A DNA stretch of 64,000 nt. It comes from Stichopus chloronotus. Its lineage: Eukaryota; Echinodermata; Holothuroidea; Aspidochirotida; Stichopodidae. Below, piece after piece: positions 21,781 through 31,925 of the stretch. The notes under the pieces were generated by a model. It saw only the letters and a list, made by a program, of their open reading frames with translations. It ran no database searches and was not told where the DNA came from. The position numbers were made by a program, and so were the translations under genes. Each line of letters begins with the position of its first letter. Within the stretch, counting starts at the first letter, position 1. The DNA lies in the NCBI GenBank assembly GCA_021234535.1, contig CM037830.1, forward strand, positions 2,268,170 through 2,332,169. The letters are read 5' to 3'.

Positions 21781-23369
21781 AAATGGGTTGGGGAACAGTT
21801 TCAGACACTGTGTTTCAACATGGTATACTGAGTTGTTAGTTTAGCAGTTAGTACACAACTACAGTATGGTAACCAGTATAGTCAATGTGTGTACCAATTG
21901 AATTTGCATTATCCTTAAATTTGAAAAAAATGGAACCTTTAATTCATTTATTTTAACTTGTTTAGATGTTTGTTAATTTAGATGGTTACACATGGGCCCA
22001 AAATGTTTTGCGACTCAGTTTGAGCTCAATTTTTGGGCCCCAATTTTTTTAATTCATTATCTAAACATGTGGTATATTTCTTAATTCAATGGGGACACTG
22101 TACAGATAGGCCTTTATTTTTGGACCTGATTTGGACTCAGTTTTGGGCCCATCCTTGATAGCCCCCAGTTTTGAATCCCCAGTTTTGAGGACCCAACTTT
22201 TCACTTGCCCTAACTTCTTTGCAAGGAACCACAGTGCCTATTGGGCTCTTGTTTTTATTCATGCAGTGAAATGGGTTTCTACGTAGGCTTGGCTGATGGC
22301 CTAACAACTTACTGTAGTCATGTATTGAAGGTGTCTATATGTGGCCTCTGAGCCTCCTGGTGGAAAGTTTGGTCCACCTTCAAAAGTTATTAGGAACTCC
22401 AAGTGAAAGCTATTGTCAGTATACAGCATGCTGATAGAACCGCTGTTTTCACGGGTAACCAGGGTATCCGGGTACCCGGCACAGTATTTTACTAAGGAGG
22501 TTCTAAGGTCCTTAGAACCTCCTTGATTTTACTTATCGGATCCAAAGTTACTATCCATCAGTTCCTTCATAAAGTGAAAAACGACACAACCGCTTTATGA
22601 AAAGGCTCTGTCAGATTGCCAAATTTTGCCTACTAGACACAGCAAATTGTTCACAATGGAATTTTCTTCTTTCTCTCTTGGAAAATTGCTGACCCTATTA
22701 ATGAGTAGGTGAAGAACTGTAGATGGATGTTTGCAGTGCATTAGTGAGATCCCTCCGTACGAATGCAATGTACTTTACTACTGTGGAAATGCCAATGATA
22801 ACGATATAGCGGACGTTTGGTTTGGCACCTGATGGTTATGAGAAAAAGAAATTACCCGATTTTTATTTTTAGGAATCTGTGAAAACACTGTATAAAACAG
22901 ACAGCACCAAGGTGCACTTGTATCCTGTAAGGTGTACTTTTTAATTGTTGTTGGCCTGTTGGCTAGCAAAGTGGAACCGAAGAGCAACAAGTATGAACCC
23001 AACTTCCAGTATATATAAAGTGCAAATGAGATTATAGTGTATTCTCATAGCATAAAATAATATGGAATTACCGACCTTTCCATTTCCATCTACAGAAAAT
23101 ATTCTAACGTATGGGAGCATGTTTGTTGCAATGGTACACCCTGATCGTGCTGCAGATTCGATGGACACTTAACAGATATAACAGATGATGAATGTCATAA
23201 TTAGTGCCATGCAGACGTGTTGGTAATTGTGAGTATATTTGCAATTACTACATTGTAGACATCAATTGCACTTTCTCAACGGACGTGCAGTCAGAATGCA
23301 TGCACTGTTAACATACTGTTTTTAATGAGCTTCAAATTTTTGTGAAGCATAATCCATTTTTGATTCCTC
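21781..23369. other. No gene recognised; one strong palindrome
   Basis: No coding sequence supported. The only clear structure is the 31-bp palindrome at 22494-22524, just after a small GGGTATCCGGGTACCCGG block. Confidence 0.4.
22494..22524. repeat. 31-bp perfect palindrome
   Basis: AAGGAGGTTCTAAGG, one T, then the exact inverse CCTTAGAACCTCCTT: a 15-bp perfect stem with a single central base. Confidence 0.9.
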
Positions 23370-24150
23370 GCCGAAGGCAGGCAAGGAATCTATGCAAAGG
23401 TGATGGCGTGTGTAAATTTGTGACGCCCTAGCTTGTAAACACGATGTCTCAAGAAGGGAATGGTGCTCGAACTTCAGAGTTGGTGTTGCTAATCCATTGT
23501 GAGTAGATGATCCCTATATTGTTTTTCATAGCGGTCAAAGGTCATTTGAGGTCACTAGAGCTTAATGTGTGAAAACCTATCAAGGGAGATATCTCAGCAA
23601 GCCAATTGCTGGAACTTCAAAATCTTATCATAGATAGCACTTGATGAGTAGATGATGTCCAGCATTTTTTATGGAGGTCAAAGGTTGTGTGAGGTCAATA
23701 GAGGACATAGTTTGAAAACCTTGTAAGCATGGTATCTCAAGAAGCGAAAAGTGCTCGAACTTCAAAGTTAATGTGTTGGTTTCCCATTGTGAGTAGATGA
23801 TCCCTATTGTTTTTCATGGAGGTCAAAGATCATTTGAGGTCACCTGAGTCTTAAGTATGAAAACCTGTCAAGGGAGGTAGCACAGCAACGGAATGCTGCT
23901 GGAACTTCTAACTATTATCGTTGATACTGCAGCAGCTAAAGAGTAGATGATGTCTGTCATTTTTATGGAGGTCAAAGCTTATGTGAGGTCAATAGAGGAC
24001 ATAGTTTGAAAACCTTGTAAACAAGGTATCTCAAGAAGGGAAAGGTGCTTGAACTTCAAAATTGGTCTGTTGGTTTTCCATTGTAAGTAGATGATTCCTA
24101 TTGTTTTTCATGGAGATTAAAGGTCATTTGAGGTCAGTACGAGTGGACTT
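23370..24150 (+). repeat. Satellite R3, about 145-bp units with AGGTCA direct repeats
   Basis: About five units, spaced about 130-155 bp, each with 'ctc-aagaagg…gctcgaacttca', 'gagtagatgat' and 'ggaggtcaaag'. Two unit types alternate, giving a dimer of about 290 bp. Type A carries AGGTCATTTGAGGTCA (23539-23554 and 24121-24136; a one-mismatch version near 23827). Type B has the degenerate AGGTTGTGTGAGGTCA. AGGTCA spaced by four bases is the consensus form of a DR4 nuclear-receptor element. A minus-strand relative is at 15440-16120. Confidence 0.75.
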
Positions 24151-24780
24151 ATATGTAATTTACTGTACGGGTACACATGAAAGAATATATATAATAAGAT
24201 CTATCTTTCCAAAAATCTCTCATGGATTCAAAAGCCCAACATGTAATACTTTGGAAGTTTTACATGTCCTAAATGTGTACATTGAAGAGGTACAGTAAAT
24301 GTCACACATATTAAAAAATAATACATATTTTGTCATATTAAAAACGTGCAAAAAATTGGATCTTCAATAGCAGATATTGTTGCTAAATAGAATTTGTTCT
24401 CATTTCCTTTCAAGTTACAGTATGGAGCTGTTACAGCCCACTTAGCTCTTTAAATTTCTCACCTTCTCTAACCTTCTCTATTCCAGTTGCCTCCCAAGGG
24501 AGAAAGTTTACTTTTGGATGATACTTTGCCCCTTGCAATTCAAGAAGATTAACCACAACTTGGTGTCAGAAACTTTCAATTCACTTGTGAATTACCTCAA
24601 AGGTTAAGAGGGCAACACTGTATGTCATCCTTCATTACCACAATTTCCATCAGCTGAGTCAATGAATTTTGTTACATTGCCAAACCCATAAATAATATGG
24701 CTGATTTTGTGTAAAGTGCTTTTGTGTGTATGGAACAATGAGATATTGGCAAGTAATGCTACAAAAAAGTCACAATTAAA
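24151..24780. other. No gene recognised
   Basis: AT-rich DNA between two arrays with no supported feature. Confidence 0.4.
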
Positions 24781-25431
24781 TTCAGCTATATTGTGAGTTC
24801 TGGTCATTGCAATTCCTACCAGTGATTAAAACTTAAATGTGGATTTACAAATCACGTCTTTTGGAGATAGATAAGTTTGAATATGTTAAAAATTTTCCAA
24901 CAGCTAAGGGGCTAGGTGGTTGAAGTACGCGATCTGTACAACACACCTTACGTATTGGAAAGCTAACAAGTATACCTCTAACGTCTTTCCTGTAGTGACT
25001 GTGCACGATGGTCGTTGAACTTTTCAGCTATAGGGACTTTTCATGAAGCCTATTGTAGATGTCTTTTCTTTTACTTCATTCAACACATAGAATTATTACT
25101 CAGATATATAAAGTTTAGAGAACAGTATTTGTAGATTGCGATCCTTTTGAGTTCATTGTTCACAGAAAAGGCTACCTTTACTGTGTGCTACTATTGTTCG
25201 CCAGCGTCCATTCATTCGGCCACCCTTTAACAATCAGTTCACCATGAAACGAGGACAATAGTCATATATTGTTAGAGCCTTGTGACTCCTCCCCCCCCCC
25301 TTTTTTTTAAAAAAGCTTTAATTGTACGGTCAACTAAAGTAAACCTTTCAAAGAAAAACAACTTATGAATATTCATTACAAACTGCTTCTCCTCTCAAAA
25401 CAAATCTTTCATTTTAAAGATAGATGAATTT

Positions 25432-25495
25432 GGTCTCAATAAAAACAGAAGCCTCGGAGACTTACGTCTCCGAGGCTTCTGTTTTTATTGAGACC
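25432..25495. repeat. Perfect 64-bp hairpin, copy in tandem unit 1
   Basis: A 30-bp arm beginning GGTCTCAATAAAAACAGAAG and ending CCTCGGAGAC, a TTAC loop, then the exact inverse arm. The arm pairs without mismatch. The size and perfection resemble a fold-back MITE or a small-RNA precursor hairpin; nothing in sequence alone decides between these. Confidence 0.95.
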
Positions 25496-26523
25496 TTTCC
25501 TATCAAATGATGATTACATGAAATATAGAAACGGTTTCTTTGTATAATGGGAAACTTTCCATTTTAAAAACACAACTTGGAGCCATGAAAAAATTCCTTC
25601 GTTTAAGGGGGTGGGGTTTAGTCGTCTTGATCATGTCAACTAAGAAAACGTCTAAGAAAACGTATCAAGTTGCGATATTCACGTTGTAAAATATTTTGTG
25701 TCACCACTTGCCTGCAATAACGTCTTTTGCCCTGATTTGGGAATTTATAAAAGGACATTATTACAAAAACAAATGGTAAAGAAGGAAACAAAATATTGAC
25801 CTCTTGCAACTAAAGTGAAGACTTCCTGGTCAGAGTATGGTAATTTGGAAGTGACATAAAGGTCACCTTAGTTCAGCTATATCGTGAGTTCTGGTGATTG
25901 CAATTCCTACCAGTGATTAAAACTTAAATGTGGATTTACAAATCACGATTTTTAGAGATAGATGTGTTTGAATATGTTAAAAATTTTCCAACAGCTAAGG
26001 GGCTAGGTGGTTGAAGTACGCGATCTGTACAACACACCTTACGTATTGGAAAGCTAACAAGTATACCTCTAACGTCTTTCCTGTAGTGACTGTGCACGAT
26101 GGTCGTTGAACTTTTCAGCTATAGGGACTTTTCACGAAGCCTATTGTAGATGTCTTTTCTTTTACTTCATTCAACACATAGAATTATTACTCAGATATAT
26201 AAAGTTTAGAGAACAGTATTTGTAGATTGCGATCCTTTTGAGTTCATTGTTCACAGAAAAGGCTACCTTTACTGTGTGCTACTATTGTTCGCCAGCGTCC
26301 ATTCATTCGGCCACCCTTTAACAATCAGTTCACCATGAAACGAGGACAATAGTCATATATTGTTAGAGCCTTGTGACTCCTCCCCCCCCCCCTTTTTTTT
26401 AAAAAAGCTTTAATTGTACGGTCAACTAAAGTAAACCTTTCAAAGAAAAACAACTTATGAATATTCATTACAAACTGCTTCTCCTCTCAAAACAAATCTT
26501 TCATTTTAAAGATAGATGAATTT

Positions 26524-26587
26524 GGTCTCAATAAAAACAGAAGCCTCGGAGACTTACGTCTCCGAGGCTTCTGTTTTTATTGAGACC
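26524..26587. repeat. Perfect 64-bp hairpin, copy in tandem unit 2
   Basis: Identical to 25432-25495, one tandem period (1,092 bp) later. Both arms remain fully complementary. Confidence 0.95.
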
Positions 26588-27166
26588 TTTCCTATCAAAT
26601 GATGATTACATGAAATATAGAAACGGTTTCTTTGTATAATGGGAAACTTTCCATTTTAAAAACACAACTTGGAGCCATGAAAAAATTCCTTCGTTTAAGG
26701 GGGTGGGGTTTAGTCGTCTTGATCATGTCAACTAAGAAAACGTCTAAGAAAACGTATCAAGTTGCGATATTCACGTTGTAAAATATTTTGTGTCACCACT
26801 TGCCTGCAATAACGTCTTTTGCCCTGATTTGGGAATTTATAAAAGGACATTATTACAAAAACAAATGGTAAAGAAGGAAACAAAATATTGACCTCTTGCA
26901 ACTAAAGTGAAGACTTCCTGGTCAGAGTATGGTAATTTGGAAGTGACATAAAGGTCACCTTAGTTCAGCTATATCGTGAGTTCTGGTGATTGCAATTCCT
27001 ACCAGTGATTAAAACTTAAATGTGGATTTACAAATCACGATTTTTAGAGATAGATGTGTTTGAATATGTTAAAAATTTTCCAACAGCTAAGGGGCTAGGT
27101 GGTTGAAGTACGCGATCTGTACAACACACCTTACGTATTGGAAAGCTAACAAGTATAACTCTAACA

Positions 27167-29499
27167 TCAAAAAAATCTTAATTTACACTAATTGAAAGAG
27201 GAGAAAACTCTTCAAACGTTTTACTTTGGAAAGTTTGCCCACCCAGTGACATTTTCCTCCATTGTCTAGTCTAGATAGCTAATAGTAGAACTTTGACATC
27301 TTATCCGGACCTTATATCCTCTCCTCGGGCATCTACCTATCAAATTTATCCGACTTACCGTCTGTAGCAGGATATCTAGATACATACCATGCCACTCACA
27401 TAAGCACACGCACACACAGATCTGGATACCCCTTCCCGTCACCTCACCACAATTGGTAATCCTGATCCACGTGACTTTGTGCATCCTAAGGAAACCTACT
27501 AACGCCAATTTATTTTAGCTGAATACTTAAGAGGCCACCGTAAGGTGGTCAACCATTTACGTGTAAATTCACTAAAGCATTTCAATGGATTACAGGATCT
27601 CCTCGCTATTATACTACGTATAGGGATGAGATAACCACCTTGAAAATAAAAAACTCGAACGCATCGAGTTATCCGCATCCAAAATAATTGCTCATCAACT
27701 GCTTACGACGACAAATCTCAAAACATTTTCCAGGAAGTTGAAAGCCCTCATAACCCTATCCATAACCGAAACAGTGACAAGTTACAGATAAATGCTTCAA
27801 AGATGAAACCTTTTGGTTTCCATTTTTGACGTTTAAATGAAAGTATTTTACTATATTTGAAAGAATTGGAAGCTGACATCTTTAAATTTAAGACCTCCTC
27901 CTCCCCTTGACATAATACAATGTATCAAATTCCTGACATTACCCCCCCCCCTCCCGTCTTCTCATATTCTTACTTTTTAATGAACTTAACAGATAGGGTT
28001 ATTTTCGAAACGCCCTTTAGGAATCCTACCAATATGGTATTAATTCAAATGAGTAAGTCAGTAAAGATCGTACTAAACAACACAACTTCCAAGTCTACCC
28101 AACCTCTAGTAAAAATGGCATAACGACCCACTTGGAACAAAACATCTACTTTTTTCGCCAAGGTAAATCCAACATAAATCAGACATTTTAGCTCTCCGGA
28201 ATTCACATTGGGCTTATCAAATATTTTTCTGGTTTGTTCCTACTGGTTTGTTCCTACATGTCAAAAAAAAAAAGCTTTTAATAAAGCGTTGCACACGGGT
28301 ATCAGATACAAAATGCCCAGATTCAACCCACGATTTAACTAGACCCTTTTATTTCTTTTTCCCCAAATGGGAAGTCCAAATTCACTGCAAATCTTATCCG
28401 AGTGATTCCATTAACGCAGGCATCCCTTTACATAACCTGAATATTCTCCAGGCTACAAAGTGCAAATTCAGTCAGTATACCGATAATAATTGTATACAAC
28501 GCACCAAAAAAAAAAAGAAATAAACAAAATTTAAAAAATAACCAAAATTTACAATTTCTTACCTTGAAAGCTGATGCTTCATGAAACTGACATCTCGAAA
28601 TAGATTTTTCTTAATATACTGTCTTTTTATACATAAAATACTCTCTTTTATATACTCTTTCTCTTCTAAAGGTTTTAAAATAACACCGTGCATTTGTCTT
28701 CAAAATATCATCTGTAATGCTTTTATTAAAGCCTCTCACAATGCAGCTTTCCTTGGTGTCACTTTCGGAAACAAACTTCAACTTTAAACGTCAAAGCAAT
28801 AAATCTGCCATTCCGTTGCCGGATTGGCACAACTGCACTATCTCCATTGCCTATGTTCCATCCGATATCCTCGTCAAGATTGCCAAAAAGAAAAATCCGT
28901 CCAGTCCTTTACTGTAGGATTTCTCTTACCATTATAGCTGACGTCAATGAGTAAGTTCTAAATAGAATTCGTGGAGGTTGTAACCCATATCTGCTCGCTC
29001 TTAAAATCCTTAGTTACATTGGTAGGTCTTATACCTACAATCCTGACAACGCGATATACGATTTTGTCATTTCTTCAGAGACTTTGAGATTTGAAACTTT
29101 ACAAGGATAACAACTCGGTTGTTGGTAGTTGATCTGAACGCCAGTTACGAAAAGACCAAGCCGCTACAATGCATTTCCCAAAACATCCTAATTATGCAGA
29201 AACTCCTCTTGCTTTAATCCGCATTCCTTTCTGGCTCACTCCATTACCTTGCAAGTAAATTGTTACAGCTTTTTTTAAGAATGCAGTGTGATTGTAGACA
29301 TCCTCATTGTTGTCAATGGATAGCTTTAGATTGCCTTAAAAAAAAAAAGGAAAAAAATGTCACCGTAGCTCATCCACACTCCCTTACAGGACCTTTCGTG
29401 AGGGTGATCAGAGGTGAACTTTATCATTATACATATGTATCTACCTATATGTCCCCTGTTTCTAAAGTTCATCTGATATGCATCTAGAAAAAGCTCGCT
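27167..29499. other. No gene recognised
   Basis: Short open frames only, none recognised. Contains a C run at about 27943-27951 and A-rich stretches near 28262, 28505 and 29340. Confidence 0.4.
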
Positions 29500-30330
29500 T
29501 TATTCAAAATTTGCAGAGTGAAACTCGGAACAAAAATCCTTTGAAATTGTGCTAATATCTGTTACCGTTTTTGACTTAATTAAATGCTTGTAGATTTTAC
29601 GAGATAAATATGGAGTATCTTGAAGATTGTCTCCTATACCGTCATTAACATTTTCAATGTCACGAAAATTCCAATTTTCTACCCATTCTATAGGAATAGC
29701 AGATAAAATACCGTAGAAGATAGTAGAAGGGAAAACATCTAGTAAATACAGCTGCTTAAAGGATTCAGAACTTAAGGTCTTTGGTTATTATCATTAAAGT
29801 CTTTACCCTTGAAACACCTTTTGCATACATATAGTCGTAAAATAGAATTTCATCATTAATTCTTATCAGTGAATGATTCCAAAGAATTCCATTTTCGAAA
29901 TTTTCTACTGGATAACGAAAACGATACTTTGACCCAGCCTTACACACATCGCTTATAAAATTATTATCAATGGTTAAATCTTTCGCCTGGTAGTTACAGG
30001 AAAAAAGAAGTTGCATTCCATAGTTTAGCAAATGAAATTCAAAGAACAGTTTCCAGGTAGAAGTGGTATTGTCAGTATATCTTTTTACCGAGGTGCATTT
30101 TAGACCAATAATAAAGGAAATAATGTGGGTGACTCCCAGACCCCCTTGGTTCAAGGGGCTAATCAAAGTAGATCTTTTTATTTTGTCTGGTTTTCCTGAC
30201 CAGATGAAACGAAATAAACAAGCTTCCAAATATTTTGTGAGGGTAACAGGAGGGTTGGATAAACTTGAAATAGGAAAATTTGTTCAGGTAATCCGGTACA
30301 GAATGGTCCAGGTCACAAGCCTGTGATGTG
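29500..30330 (-). pseudogene. Non-LTR (LINE) retrotransposon ORF2, C-terminal fragment
   Basis: A 154-codon frame (29765-30229) contains FIWSGKPDKIKR, then LISPLNQGGLGVTHI and LKCTSVKRY. This block follows the RT domain in many LINE ORF2 proteins of L1/Tx1-like type. After a one-base frame change at about 29766-29780, similar LINE-tail sequence stays open for about 80 codons (…LYLLDVFPSTIFYGILSAIP…, WVENWNF) to a TAA at 29500-29502. Upstream of 30229 the frame breaks again. Only the 3' end survives, consistent with 5' truncation during target-primed reverse transcription. Clade assignment is tentative. Confidence 0.7.
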
Positions 30331-30339
30331 TACAGTTTC

Positions 30340-31010
30340 AACGTCCAGTTTAATCGGACTGTTTATTTTAATCGGACTCATAAATGACTGGTTGCATTTA
30401 TCAAAGTCGTTTAAAAATTAATCCAGGATTATTAATTCTGCAAAATATGGAATCTGGTTTATTTATTTAAGATGCAAAGTTAATTGTCTTCATATTTGGA
30501 GAAACTATGCACAATGGTGCTCACTACTATTAAGGAAGTGTTATACCTCAAAAATAAGTTCTTGAAGGTACTTTGAGTCGTTCAAGGTCTTTTTTTCTGA
30601 TTAAATTCTACGATAGTTACTATAGAGATCAATCAAACAGACCTTTTCCTTGTTTACGCTGAAACGCACAATTGTCTTCACATTTGAGGCTAACGGTTCC
30701 TGCACAGTTGGGTACAGGGAACAGAGCTTGGTATGTGAGATTTGTTAGTTGAATGTCTTACAGTGATTGCCTCCAGTTTTTACTTACAACCAACGAGTTG
30801 GAGTCATTAATGAACTATTACATTTAGTCAGAGTCAGTTTGAAAATTCATCCAGGAATATCAAGTCTACGTTATATGGAATTTGGTTTATTTATTTTAAG
30901 ACGCACAGTTAATTGTCGTCATATTTGAAGCCAACATACACAATGGCGCTCCCTACCCAAAGCCGACACCGTACTTATACAGCCAAATTTTGTACTTTCT
31001 TCAGCACAGT
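30340..31010 (+). repeat. Diverged tandem duplication, period about 430 bp
   Basis: The block ATCCAGGA…ATATGGAAT(C/T)TGGTTTATTTATTT…GTTAATTGTC(T/G)TCATATTTG…ACAATGG(T/C)GCTC occurs at about 30420-30520 and 30850-30950. A shorter trace (GCACAATTGTCTTCACATTTG) is at about 30666. Lies just inside the right end of the 20.5-kb unit. Confidence 0.65.
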
Positions 31011-31055
31011 GCTAGCACGCATGGATGTCATCATAGTAGGGCCTAATTATTTCTG

Positions 31056-31096
31056 GGCTACGGCGGCCATGTTACTTACGTTTTTATTTATCTAAT

Positions 31097-31131
<35 letters not shown>

Positions 31132-31146
31132 GTGTCATACATAACA
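31056..31146 (-). repeat. 5' LTR of the Ty3/gypsy element, U3-side half
   Basis: Matches 5229-5324: GGCTAC(G)GCGGCCATG, then GTTACTTACGTTTTTATTTA, then a TA run expanded relative to the 3' LTR, then TCAGGTGTCATACATAACA. Begins with the duplicated GGCTACGG and ends exactly where the 3' LTR ends. Confidence 0.85.
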
Positions 31147-31539
31147 CCAAAGAAAGTTTTTTTTTTTTTTTGAAATTTTTTCTGAGGGTTTTGAACCACT
31201 CTTCATGAGACGTTTTCTGGAAATTCCCTTATAGGGCTATGTATTTTTCATAGAGGAGCTAGCTCATTGTAGCCCTCGCTACATAATAAACCCTCTCGTT
31301 AATTAATAACAGACACATTCGGGCAAAAATCTCCCCATCCCCCCACCTAAAAACAAAATTCCAGGAGTCCCTACGCCTATGTGCTCAGCCCCAAATATTT
31401 GCCAAGTACTCAAGGAAAATGAAAGACGATGCGTAGGCCTAATTCATTATGATTCTTGTATCACTTCAACCCCCATATGATATGTAGGCCTATTTACCGT
31501 ACCGTTTTTCATGGATTGAATTTTCACATGAATTGATGA

Positions 31540-31800
31540 AGAATTGCAGACATGACTCAAGGATATGCTGCTTAGAATGGTCAGGAAATGCCATTTCGGC
31601 CATCTGGAAGGTTTGAAAAGCCAAAATGTTCTTGTACGCTCCGGGCCAACCGATGTGACGCTCCGCTTAAATATTCCGGTCACACATGCCCTAGGCCAGC
31701 CTCCGTCACCAGCAAAAATCTCTGGACACAGGCCCCTGGATTATATTGCTCTTTTATAGAATTTGACAATATATGCGCCTTCAATCACTAGACCCTGGTG
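31540..31800 (+). repeat. Dispersed repeat family R1, copy 2
   Basis: Same order of blocks as 4836-5116: TTGCAGACATGA, GGAAATGCCATTTCGGCCAT, AAAAGCCAAAATG, CTCCGCTTAAATA, and TTCAATCACTAGACCCTGG at the end. Confidence 0.65.
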
Positions 31801-31844
31801 GCCCCGCCTGTCAATCATCAAATTGATCATAAATTTGTCTTAAC

Positions 31845-31925
31845 ATATCATAACAAGTTTAAGGGCAAAGGAGGGCAAAAGCCCCATTAGATACCCTGTA
31901 ATCCGACCCCCCTAACCAAACTGAA
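31845..31925 (+). repeat. Dispersed repeat R2, copy 2
   Basis: Shares CATAACAAGTTTAAGGGCAA and the following AGGAGGGCAAAAGCCCCAT, CTGTAATCC and CCTAACCAAACT with 20103-20185. Confidence 0.65.

Larger units (their letters stand above)
24781..27166 (+). repeat. 1.09-kb tandem repeat, two full units and a partial third
   Basis: Units start at 24781, 25872 and 26964 (TTCAGCTATAT), so the period is 1,091-1,092 bp. Units 1 and 2 are nearly identical over most of their length; visible differences are the length of a C run and a T/C near 25045/26136. The first 110 bp of unit 1 is more diverged, and the third unit stops at about 27166. Each full unit contains a perfect 64-bp inverted repeat, annotated separately. 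No long open reading frame. The near-identity means recent duplication, or possibly an assembly artefact. Confidence 0.9.
10530..31055. mobile_element. 20.5-kb inverted-repeat-bounded insertion ('X') inside the LTR, no transposase seen
   Basis: The ends are 45-bp imperfect inverted repeats: 10530-10574 (starts GAGGAATAATTAGG) and the reverse complement of 31011-31055 (starts CAGAAATAATTAGG), about 40 of 45 positions matching; similarity stops after GCTAGC at both ends. The 8 bases GGCTACGG occur directly outside both ends (10522-10529 and 31056-31063). Outside them the two halves of one LTR resume in the same orientation. An 8-bp duplication with CAG-type ends is the habit of hAT-superfamily transposons. 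Inside are satellites and nested elements listed separately, and no intact gene. It may be one large non-autonomous unit that moved whole, or a small element later inflated by nested insertions and tandem duplication. Confidence 0.75.
5172..31146 (-). mobile_element. Ty3/gypsy LTR retrotransposon, mag/SURL-like, split by a 20.5-kb insertion in its 5' LTR
   Basis: On the minus strand the order is 5' LTR (two halves, 31056-31146 and 10465-10529), gag remnant, protease, reverse transcriptase, RNase H, integrase, a polypurine stretch (AGGGGAGAG, about 5325-5334) and 3' LTR (5172-5324). The LTR is very short (153 bp) and starts TGTTATG and ends TCTAACA. Without the insertion and the duplicated 8 bases, the two 5' half-LTRs make an LTR of about 148 bp. 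Flanks are CCGAA (5167-5171) and CCAAA (31147-31151), a 4-of-5 match for the 5-bp target duplication expected of this superfamily. The PR-RT-RH-IN order defines Ty3/gypsy. The mag/SURL placement rests on overall similarity and lack of a chromodomain. The copy is dead: stops and a large insertion in gag, and a frameshift in pol. Confidence 0.85.

Noticed and set aside
10530..31055. Polinton/Maverick element (15-20 kb, terminal inverted repeats)
   Set aside because: Polintons duplicate 6 bp, have long inverted repeats and encode PolB, a retroviral-type integrase, protease and capsid proteins. None is visible here, and the duplication reads as 8 bp.
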